Assembly (NCBI RefSeq): GCF_000241485.1
Contig: NZ_JH584241.1
Span: forward strand, 3,847,707-3,904,608
Length of the DNA stretch: 56,902 bases
Source: Sphingomonas sp. PAMC 26605
GTDB taxonomy: Bacteria; Pseudomonadota; Alphaproteobacteria; Sphingomonadales; Sphingomonadaceae
Direction: 5' to 3'
Under the pieces are notes generated by a model, which did no database searches, had not been told where the DNA came from, and saw nothing but the letters and a program-made list of their open reading frames with translations. Below are positions 50,698 through 56,902 of this stretch, piece after piece. The first letter of the stretch is position 1. Each line of letters opens with the position of its first letter. A program made the position numbers and the translations under genes.

Positions 50698-52830
50698 ATG
50701 AAGCGTTTTGTCATCTCCGCACTGCTGCTGAGCTCCGCCGTCTATGCCGCACCGGCAATGGCAGAAGACCAGGCGGACGAGGACAATGCGATCGTCGTCA
50801 CCGGTGCCCGCCCGCGCAGCGAGGCGACCGCGGGCACCAAGAGCTCGGCGCCGATCGCCGAGACCCCGCAATCGATCAGCGTGATCAGCGCCGCCGACAT
50901 TGCCGATCTTGGTCTCTCGAACCTCAACCAGGCGCTGCGCTTCGTCGCCGGCGTCACCACCGAGCAGCGCGGATCTAGCGCCGAAGTCTATGACCAGTTC
51001 AAGCTCCGCGGCTTCGACGCGCCGCAGTTCCTCGACGGGCTCAAGCTGATCGGGGGCGCGAGCTACCTGACGCCGCAGGTCGACGTTTCGCGGCTCGACC
51101 GGATCGAGGTCATCAAGGGGCCGGCCTCGGTCCTCTACGGCCAGTCGGGCCCCGGCGGCCTCGTCGCGCTGTCGAGCAAGCTCCCCCTCGACAAGCCGTT
51201 CTACGGTGCGGTGTCGGGCACCTACGGCACCTATGACCTGTACCGCGCCGATGCCGATGTCGGCGGCAAGATCGGCGATTCGGTGCTGTGGCGCATCAAC
51301 GGCAGCGTCAACGGCGCGCATACGCAGCAGACTTTCAGCGCACGCGAGCGGCAGACGATTTCGGGCGCGCTGACCTTCACGCTCGACCACGCGACCAAGC
51401 TGACGCTGCTCGGCGCCTATTCGAACGACCCGCAGAATGGCAGCTATGGCGTGTTCCCGGCGTCGGGCACCTTCCTGCCCAATCCGAACGGACGCCTGTC
51501 GACCTCGACCGACTTCGGCGAGCCCGGCAATTACTTCAAGCGCGAGCAGGTCGCCGCGACCTATATCCTGACGCACGAGATCAACCCCGACTGGAACATC
51601 CGCGCGTCGGGCCGCTACCAGCACGGCAGCTCGCGGCTCGGCATCGTCTATGCGGCGGGTCCGCTGGTGGCCGTCGGCAATCCCAATTCGACGCTCTTCA
51701 GCCGCGCCTCCTACGCAACGCGCGAGCGCAGCGACTCCTGGGTGTTCGACAATCAGGTCCATGGCCGCTTCGCCACGGGCGCGGTGAAGCACGACGTGCT
51801 GTTCGGTGTCGATTACCAGACCGGCAACGCCCGCTCGATCAACGCCTTCGGCTCGGCGACGCCGCTCAACGGCTATACCCCGGTCTATGGCACGATGGTT
51901 GTACCGCAGAGCCCGCAAGCCGTGCCGAACAACTTTGGCGTGAACGACAACAAGCCGCGCTCGAACCAGGCTGGCGTCTATGCGCAGGACGAGCTCTCGT
52001 ACGGCGCGTTGCGCGTGCTGCTCAGCGGGCGGCAGGATTGGGCGTCGGTGCGCACCGGCCCCAACACCGCGTCGCAGGACTCGCAGAAGTTCACCTATCG
52101 CGCCGGCGCGCTCTACACGCTGCCGTTCGGGCTCGCGCCCTATGTCAGTTACTCGACTTCGTTCGAGCCCAACGGCACGCTGTCGCAACCCAACGGCGTG
52201 ATAACCGTCGCCAAGCCGTCCGAGGGCAAGCAGATCGAGGCCGGCGCGAAATATACCGTGCCGGGCACGCAGATCCTCGTCACCGGCGCATGGTTCCAGA
52301 TCGACCAGACCAACCTCATCACCACCAACCCGCTCACCAACGTCTCGACGCAAAGCGGCCGGGTCCGCTCGAGCGGCGTCGAGGTCGAGGCGAGCGCGCC
52401 GCTGCCCTACGGCTTCAACGCCAAGCTCGCCTATAGCCGGCAGAAGGTGCGCACCACCGCCGACGCCAATCCCGCCAATATCGGCGCAGGCATCCTCGGC
52501 GTCGGGCGCGGTGGCGTGTCGGGGAATCTCGAATGGGCGCCGCGCGGCGGGAAGTGGCAGGGCTTCGCGATCGGCGGCGCGGTGCGCCATGTCGACAGCA
52601 TCTATGCCGGTGGCGCCGCGCGGACCAGCACGCCGGGATTCACGCTGGTCGATGCGCTGGTGCGCTTCGATCTCGGGACGATCGCGCCGCGCTTCCAGGG
52701 CGTGTCGCTCGGCGTCAATGCCGCCAATGTGTTCGACAAGAAGTACGTCACCACCTGCTATCTCGATTATGCCTGGTGCTGGTACGGCAACCGCCGCACC
52801 GTGCAGGGCACGATCGCGTATCGGTTCTGA
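50698..52830 (+). CDS. TonB-dependent siderophore receptor
   Basis: A 710-residue outer-membrane receptor of the FhuA/FpvA-like siderophore class, without an STN extension. The signal peptide is MKRFVISALLLSSAVYAAPAMA. The TonB box region is DNAIVVTGARP, and the plug has ETPQSISVISAADI, DQFKLRGFDAPQFLDGL, SRLDRIEVIKGPASVLYGQSGPGGLVALSSKLP and FYGAVSGTYGTYD. The C-terminus is FDKKYVTTCYLDYAWCWYGNRRTVQGTIAYRF, the standard hydroxamate-receptor ending. AAAGGGA lies about 10 nt upstream of ATG 50698. It is followed at once by DUF3649, PepSY and DUF3325-like membrane genes, a common iron-uptake arrangement. Confidence 0.95.
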   Translation: MKRFVISALLLSSAVYAAPAMAEDQADEDNAIVVTGARPRSEATAGTKSSAPIAETPQSISVISAADIADLGLSNLNQALRFVAGVTTEQRGSSAEVYDQFKLRGFDAPQFLDGLKLIGGASYLTPQVDVSRLDRIEVIKGPASVLYGQSGPGGLVALSSKLPLDKPFYGAVSGTYGTYDLYRADADVGGKIGDSVLWRINGSVNGAHTQQTFSARERQTISGALTFTLDHATKLTLLGAYSNDPQNGSYGVFPASGTFLPNPNGRLSTSTDFGEPGNYFKREQVAATYILTHEINPDWNIRASGRYQHGSSRLGIVYAAGPLVAVGNPNSTLFSRASYATRERSDSWVFDNQVHGRFATGAVKHDVLFGVDYQTGNARSINAFGSATPLNGYTPVYGTMVVPQSPQAVPNNFGVNDNKPRSNQAGVYAQDELSYGALRVLLSGRQDWASVRTGPNTASQDSQKFTYRAGALYTLPFGLAPYVSYSTSFEPNGTLSQPNGVITVAKPSEGKQIEAGAKYTVPGTQILVTGAWFQIDQTNLITTNPLTNVSTQSGRVRSSGVEVEASAPLPYGFNAKLAYSRQKVRTTADANPANIGAGILGVGRGGVSGNLEWAPRGGKWQGFAIGGAVRHVDSIYAGGAARTSTPGFTLVDALVRFDLGTIAPRFQGVSLGVNAANVFDKKYVTTCYLDYAWCWYGNRRTVQGTIAYRF

Positions 52831-52836
52831 CCGCGC

Positions 52837-53151
52837 ATGCCGCAGCGCATGACCAGCGAGCGCCGCCGGTGGCGCCGGCGCGCCGACGCCGCGCTGCGCA
52901 TCCTGGTCGCCATGCCCGGCGGCTATGCGGTGGCGAGCCTGTGGGCGATGGCGCTCGCCCGGATTCTGCCGGGCGGGCCGGCGGCGGCGACCATCACCGC
53001 GACGCTCGTCGCCTTCGCGCTCTGCGCCGTCACCGCGATGTGGGCGTTTGCTGCGCGGAGCGGCTGGCGCGCTGCGTGGACGACGCTGCTCGGCGGCGGC
53101 ATCGCCGCGGCGATCGCCTTCGGGTCGATCGCGCTGACGGGGCGCGCGTGA
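52837..53151 (+). CDS. DUF3649-like small membrane protein
   Basis: A 104-residue protein with a basic N-terminus (RRRWRRRADAALRIL) and three hydrophobic helices (GGYAVASLWAMALARILPGG, ATITATLVAFALCAVTAMWAF, AAWTTLLGGGIAAAIAFGSIAL). This fits the DUF3649 family, found next to PepSY proteins and siderophore receptors. It starts 6 nt after the receptor stop and ends in GTGA with the PepSY gene. The role is unknown; the neighbourhood suggests help in iron release or its energetics at the inner membrane. Confidence 0.75.
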   Translation: MPQRMTSERRRWRRRADAALRILVAMPGGYAVASLWAMALARILPGGPAAATITATLVAFALCAVTAMWAFAARSGWRAAWTTLLGGGIAAAIAFGSIALTGRA

Positions 53152-54689
53152 GCAAGGGTTTCCGCCAGAGCCAGGCGACGCTCCACACCTGGTCGGGGCT
53201 GCTGGTCGGCTGGGTGCTGTTCATCGTCTTCGTGACCGGCACCGCGGCCTATTGGCGCGAGGCGCTCAACCGCTGGGCGCAGCCCGAACTGCCGCGGATC
53301 GAAAGCCCCGCGCGGGTCGTCCGCGGCGCGCAGGCGCTGCTGCAGCGCGAAGCCCCCGACGCCGCGAGCTGGTTCATCACCGTACCCAGCGCGCAATCCG
53401 CGAGCGGCAGCGTCTTCTGGGTGCCGGGCGCCGGCGCGCCGCCTCTGCGCAGCGAGACGAGCGCGCTGATCGACGCCAACGGCGCCAAGGTCGTGGCGCG
53501 CGCGACGCGCGGCGGCGACTTCTTCTACCGCTTCCATTTCGACCTCCATTACGTGCCCTATTACGTCGCGCGCTGGGTGGTCGGGATCTGCGCGATGTTC
53601 ATGCTTGTCGCGATCCTCAGCGGGATCGTGACGCACAAGAAGATCTTCCGCGATTTCTTCACCTTTCGCGGCGGCCGGGGCCAGCGCTCGTGGCTCGACG
53701 GGCACAATGCCGTCGCGGTGCTCGGCCTGCCCTTCCATCTGATGATCACCTATACCGGGCTCGTCACGCTGATGACGCTGCTGATGCCGTGGGCGGCCAT
53801 CGCCAATTACAGCGACCCGTTCAGCTTCGGCCGGTTGCTCTATCCCGACGCTCCGGCGGCAGCGCGCGCGAACCGGCCGGCCCCGCTGGTCGATCTCGCC
53901 ACAGTGCTGCGTGATGGCGAACGGCGGCTCGGCGCGCGGGTCGACATCATCAGCGTGACCGCGCCGGGCGATGCCGCAGCGCGGATCCTGCTGTCGCAGA
54001 GCACGCACGGCACGCTGTCGAGCCTGACGCCGCGGCTCAGCTATGACGGCGTGTCCGGCCGCCTGCTCTGGGCCTCCGCACCGCCCGGCGCGACGATGGT
54101 GACGGCGGGCGCGATGATCGGCCTTCATGCCGGGCGCTTCGCCGACAGCGCGATCCGCTGGGTCTATTTCCTGTGCGGGATCGGCGGATCGGTGATGGTC
54201 GCAAGCGGGCTCGTGCTGTGGAGCGTCAAACGCCGCGAGAAACTGCCCGATCCGGCGCGCCCGCCTTTCGGTTTCCGGCTGGTCGAGCGGCTCAACATCG
54301 GCTTCGTCGCGGGCTTTCCGGCGGCGATGGTCGGCTATTTGTGGGCCAATCGCCTGCTGCCGCTCGCGCTACCGGCCCGCGCCGAAGCCGAGATCAACGC
54401 GATGTTCGTGCTGTGGGGCGCGTTGCTGCTCCACGCCTTCCTCCGCCAGCCGCGTCGCGCCTGGGTCGAGCAGCTCGGGCTCACCGCGGCGCTACTCGTC
54501 GCGCTGCCGCTGTTCGACATCGTCGCCACCAGTCGCGGATTGCCCGCGACGATCGCGTCGGGCGATGCCACCTTGGCGGGGGTCGATCTGACGCTGCTCG
54601 CGCTCGGGCTCGGCTATGCCGCGATCGCGCGCCGCATCCACCGCCACGCCCCCGCGATGCGCCGGTCACGCAGCCGGGCAACCGCATGA
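53148..54689 (+). CDS. PepSY-associated TM helix protein (iron-uptake linked)
   Basis: A 513-residue membrane protein of the PepSY_TM family, related to FsrB/PiuB-type proteins and often suggested to reduce ferric siderophores in the periplasm. The start is GTG 53148 (GTGA overlap). The first TM (ATLHTWSGLLVGWVLFIVFVTGTAAYWREALNRW) carries the family HTWSG motif. Further landmarks are a periplasmic PepSY-like part, FHFDLHYV, LVAILSGIVTHKKIFRDFFTFR, WLDGHNAVAVLGLPFHLMITYTGL and MIGLHAGRFADSAIRWVYFLCG. Several of these histidines could ligate haem. Five further TM segments close the C-terminus. It is tightly coupled to DUF3649 upstream and DUF3325 downstream, so it probably acts with the siderophore receptor. 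Confidence 0.9.
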   Translation: MSKGFRQSQATLHTWSGLLVGWVLFIVFVTGTAAYWREALNRWAQPELPRIESPARVVRGAQALLQREAPDAASWFITVPSAQSASGSVFWVPGAGAPPLRSETSALIDANGAKVVARATRGGDFFYRFHFDLHYVPYYVARWVVGICAMFMLVAILSGIVTHKKIFRDFFTFRGGRGQRSWLDGHNAVAVLGLPFHLMITYTGLVTLMTLLMPWAAIANYSDPFSFGRLLYPDAPAAARANRPAPLVDLATVLRDGERRLGARVDIISVTAPGDAAARILLSQSTHGTLSSLTPRLSYDGVSGRLLWASAPPGATMVTAGAMIGLHAGRFADSAIRWVYFLCGIGGSVMVASGLVLWSVKRREKLPDPARPPFGFRLVERLNIGFVAGFPAAMVGYLWANRLLPLALPARAEAEINAMFVLWGALLLHAFLRQPRRAWVEQLGLTAALLVALPLFDIVATSRGLPATIASGDATLAGVDLTLLALGLGYAAIARRIHRHAPAMRRSRSRATA

Positions 54690-55129
54690 CCGCGTTGCCC
54701 TTCCTGCTCTCGGCCTTCGCCTTCCTGCTGTTCGGGCTGGCGACCGACCAGCATCACGGCAAGCGCCTGCGCCGCCCCTGCCCGAGCCGCCGCAGGGCGG
54801 CCTTGCGCGCGGGGGCCTGTACATGCCTGGCGCTCGGCTTCGCGCTGTCGCTCGGGGTCTGGGGTGCGGTGTTCGGGCCGATCGGTTGGGCCGCGAGCGT
54901 GATGAGCGGGGCGGCGCTGGCGTTCGGCGGCCTGAATTTCGTGCCGCTGCGGCGGCCGCCGTCGCGCCAACCGAGCGACTTTCGCGGCCCGCCGAGACGA
55001 CCCGCGACGGCTCAGACGATCAGCCGGTCCGCCAATTCCGTCAACGATCCGACGGAGAAATCCCAGTCCTGCGCCGCCGCGCGATCGGGCTTGGCCGCCC
55101 CGCCCAGTTCCATCGGCCGATCGACATAG
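54686..55129 (+). CDS. DUF3325-like membrane protein with C-terminal extension
   Basis: A 147-residue protein starting at ATG 54686 (ATGA with the PepSY gene). The first 93 residues have three hydrophobic segments (LPFLLSAFAFLLFGLATDQHHGK, AGACTCLALGFALSLGVWGAVFGP, WAASVMSGAALAFGGLNFV) and fit DUF3325. The remaining 54 residues (RRPPSRQPSD onward) are a low-complexity polar tail. The tail runs antisense into the end of the convergent hydrolase gene, overlapping it by 118 bp. The family is normally about 110 residues, so the tail may be the result of a lost stop codon. Confidence 0.75.
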   Translation: MTALPFLLSAFAFLLFGLATDQHHGKRLRRPCPSRRRAALRAGACTCLALGFALSLGVWGAVFGPIGWAASVMSGAALAFGGLNFVPLRRPPSRQPSDFRGPPRRPATAQTISRSANSVNDPTEKSQSCAAARSGLAAPPSSIGRST

Positions 55130-55713
55130 GCCGTCGCCAGGCCGCATGCGCGTGCGGCGGCGAGATCGCTGTGATGCGCCGCGACCAGGCACAGTTCGGC
55201 GGGCGCGATGCCCAAGATATCGGCAGTGCCGAGATAGGCCTGCGGCAGCGGCTTGTAGACCCCGGTCGCCTCGGCGCCGAGGATCGCGTCCCATGGCAAT
55301 CCGCCGTAGCGCGCGAGCGCCAGCATCAGCGCGACATTGCCGTTCGACAGCGTGACGATCGGGAAGCGCGTCTTGAGCCGGGTCAGCCCGGCGACCGAAT
55401 CGCGCCACGGATCGAGCCGCCGCCACGCCAGCGCAAGGTCGGCGCGCGTCGCCTCATCCAGCGCAACGTCGAGTCGGTCTAGCAGTGTGTCGAGCGTCTC
55501 GCGGTTGAGCAGGTCGAGCCGCGTATAGGACCGACGCCCCGAGCGGCATTCCTCCATCGCCGGTTGATACAGGGCGCGCCACGCGTCGGCGAAGCGCGCC
55601 GGGTCGATCTCCGCGCGCCCAATCTTCGCGAACACCGCGGCCGCCTCGCGGGCAATGCTCGTCCGCCAATCGACGACCGTCCCGAATACGTCGAAGGCGA
55701 GCGCCCTGATCAC
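55012..55713 (-). CDS. Haloacid dehalogenase type II-like HAD hydrolase
   Basis: A 233-residue HAD-superfamily hydrolase close to L-2-haloacid dehalogenases. Motif I is ALAFDVFGTVVDW with the nucleophile Asp, motif II is VTLSNGNVAL, the motif III lysine is in GAEATGVYKPLPQAY, and motif IV is replaced by CLVAAHHSDLAAARACGLATAYVDRP. The cap-domain RSGRRSYTRLDLL region is also seen. The start is GTG 55713, sharing one base with the hisC stop (TAGTG). Its end overlaps the DUF3325-like gene on the other strand. Dehalogenation is the family function; a phosphatase cannot be excluded. Confidence 0.87.
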   Translation of the reverse strand: MIRALAFDVFGTVVDWRTSIAREAAAVFAKIGRAEIDPARFADAWRALYQPAMEECRSGRRSYTRLDLLNRETLDTLLDRLDVALDEATRADLALAWRRLDPWRDSVAGLTRLKTRFPIVTLSNGNVALMLALARYGGLPWDAILGAEATGVYKPLPQAYLGTADILGIAPAELCLVAAHHSDLAAARACGLATAYVDRPMELGGAAKPDRAAAQDWDFSVGSLTELADRLIV

Positions 55714-56807
55714 TAGCCGCCGACGATCTCGCGCAGCGCCTCGGCGAGCCCACGCGTTTCGGCCTCGGTGCCGATCGTCATGCGAAGCCCATTGCCCAGA
55801 CCCTGCCCCGGGAGCCAGCGCACGATATAGCCGCGGCCGAGCAACGCCTTGTACGCGGTCTCGGCACTGACCGCGCCTTCGAACAGGACGAGCAGGAAGT
55901 TCGCTTCGCTCGGGACGACGCGTAAGCCCGCATTGCCGAGCTTGCCCATCTCCTGCGCGAACCACGCGCGCCATTCGCGATTGTGCTCGCGCGAGGCGGT
56001 GATGAAATCGGCAGCGCCGAGCGCCGCGATCGCGGCCTCCTGGCCTGCGGTGGTGCAGCAGAACGGCGCGCGGATGCGGTGCATCGCGGCGATCGCCTCC
56101 TCCGGCCCATAACCCCAGCCGATTCGCTCGGCGGCAAGGCCGTGGATCTTCGAGAAGGTGCGCGTGACGATGACGTTCGGCGCGGTGCGCGCGAGGTCGA
56201 GACCGCCGTCATCGTCCTCGGGGGCGAGATATTCGGCATAGGCCTGGTCGAGCACGAGCATCACCTGCGCGGGAAGCCCCGCATGGAGCCGCGCGATCTC
56301 TTCCTTGCGGGTGAAGGTGCCGGTCGGATTGTTGGGATTGGCGACGAACACGACGCGGGTCCGCTCGGTCACGGCGGCGAGGATCGCATCGACGTCGGTC
56401 GCATAATCGCGGTCGTCGGCGGTGACGAGCGTCGCGCCGACGCGGCGCGTGGCGATCTCGTAGACCGCGAAGCCGTAGCGCACCTGGATGATCTCGTCGC
56501 CCGGCCCGGCATAGGCGCCGGCGATCAGGTGGAGCACTTCGTCCGAGCCGGTGCCGTAGATGACGCGTGCCGGGTCGAGATCGTGATGCGCGGCGATCGC
56601 CTCGCGCAGCAGCCCCGCGCCGGCATCGGGATAGCGCGCCAGATCGGCGGAGTGGCGGGCGAAAGCCTCGACCGCCTGCGGGCTGGTGCCAAGCGGATTC
56701 TCGTTCGACGACAGCTTGATGACGGGCGCCCCGCCCTCGCTCGTCGAGCGGCCGGGCACGTAGGGGGCGATGGCCATGACCCATGGCTTGGGTTGGGGTG
56801 CGTTCAT
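55713..56807 (-). CDS. hisC: Histidinol-phosphate aminotransferase family enzyme
   Basis: A 364-residue class I/II aminotransferase that converts imidazole acetol phosphate to histidinol phosphate; HisC-type enzymes in this group often also transaminate aromatic 2-oxo acids. It has VIKLSSNENPLGTSPQAVEAF, YGTGSDEVLHLIAGAYAGPGDEI, VFVANPNNPTGTF, LVLDQAYAEYL, the PLP lysine in TRTFSKIHGLAAERIGWGYGP, and the C-terminal arginine in NGLRMTIGT. The start is ATG 56807. The downstream HAD gene is coupled through TAGTG. No other his genes are in the window. Confidence 0.93.
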   Translation of the reverse strand: MNAPQPKPWVMAIAPYVPGRSTSEGGAPVIKLSSNENPLGTSPQAVEAFARHSADLARYPDAGAGLLREAIAAHHDLDPARVIYGTGSDEVLHLIAGAYAGPGDEIIQVRYGFAVYEIATRRVGATLVTADDRDYATDVDAILAAVTERTRVVFVANPNNPTGTFTRKEEIARLHAGLPAQVMLVLDQAYAEYLAPEDDDGGLDLARTAPNVIVTRTFSKIHGLAAERIGWGYGPEEAIAAMHRIRAPFCCTTAGQEAAIAALGAADFITASREHNREWRAWFAQEMGKLGNAGLRVVPSEANFLLVLFEGAVSAETAYKALLGRGYIVRWLPGQGLGNGLRMTIGTEAETRGLAEALREIVGG

Positions 56808-56837
56808 GGGGGCGCGTTAGCGGGGAATGGGCGACAC

Positions 56838-56902
56838 TTCAAATCCTCCCTCGCGCAGCGGGGGAGGGGGACCGCTCGGCTTCTTCAGCCGAGGGGTGGA
56901 GG
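56838..56902. repeat. Palindromic repeat truncated by the window edge
   Basis: Just upstream of hisC lies CCTCCCTCGC...GCGGGGGAGG followed by TCGGCTTCTTCAGCCGA and GGGGTGGAGG. It reads as at least two short stems (CTCCC/GGGAG and TCGGCT/AGCCGA). It belongs to a different family from the GTCAcccc elements and runs off the end of the window. Confidence 0.6.

Noticed and set aside
1..56902. CRISPR arrays, tRNA or rRNA genes, transposases, phage genes
   Set aside because: No regularly spaced direct repeats, cloverleaf signatures or recombinase/transposase motifs were seen on either strand. The palindromic repeats are not CRISPR-like.

Overview
The window reads as chromosomal DNA of a GC-rich alphaproteobacterium, most likely a Sphingomonas-type member of the Sphingomonadales. 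This is inferred from roughly two-thirds GC by eye, three TonB-dependent receptors in 57 kb, a TPR-sulfotransferase beside a receptor, a spinster-type MFS protein, frequent 1-29 nt start/stop overlaps, and several families of short GC-rich palindromic repeats lying between genes. I saw no rRNA, tRNA, CRISPR array, phage or IS transposase.

Layout. (1) 1-6720, minus: an RND tripartite efflux operon (adaptor, pump, outer-membrane channel) with a CitE-like lyase translationally coupled at its end. (2) 6929-14326: a secreted amidohydrolase and a divergent penicillin-acylase-family Ntn hydrolase, then a FecI/FecR/STN-TonB-receptor surface-signalling set. (3) 14423-17033: a GT2 glycosyltransferase, a possible 48-residue small protein ahead of it, and a GT39-like membrane glycosyltransferase. 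(4) 17030-21725, minus: astB, a transketolase/E1-like ThDP enzyme and a LysR regulator.

(5) 21887-33016, plus and divergent from the LysR gene: nine genes, the first eight chained by stop/start overlaps. They encode a Rieske oxygenase, a Cys/Met-metabolism PLP enzyme, an opine-oxidase/HcnB-like flavoprotein with a BFD iron-sulfur domain, a DadA-like amine oxidase, heterotetrameric sarcosine oxidase SoxB-D-A-G, and an MFS transporter. This is the strongest candidate for an undescribed system: stepwise N-demethylation of a betaine or N-methyl amino acid combined with a PLP lyase. One of its genes carries an in-frame palindromic repeat.

(6) 33155-38073: a TonB receptor and a TPR-sulfotransferase. 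(7) 38074-43684: a sensor kinase, a FixJ-type response regulator, a stand-alone 71-residue HisKA-like protein, a large catalase and a phasin-like protein. (8) 43902-47405: an AsmA-like protein, a 66-residue orphan and an aldo/keto reductase. (9) 47633-50621: bioF-bioD-bioA. (10) 50698-55129: a siderophore receptor followed by DUF3649, PepSY and DUF3325-like membrane proteins. (11) 55012-56807: hisC and a haloacid-dehalogenase-family hydrolase.

No stretch longer than about 230 bp lacks a gene call. The larger gaps (6721-6928, 37862-38073, 43685-43901, 47406-47632) hold promoters or palindromic repeats and are described individually. All functions come from motif reading without database searches.
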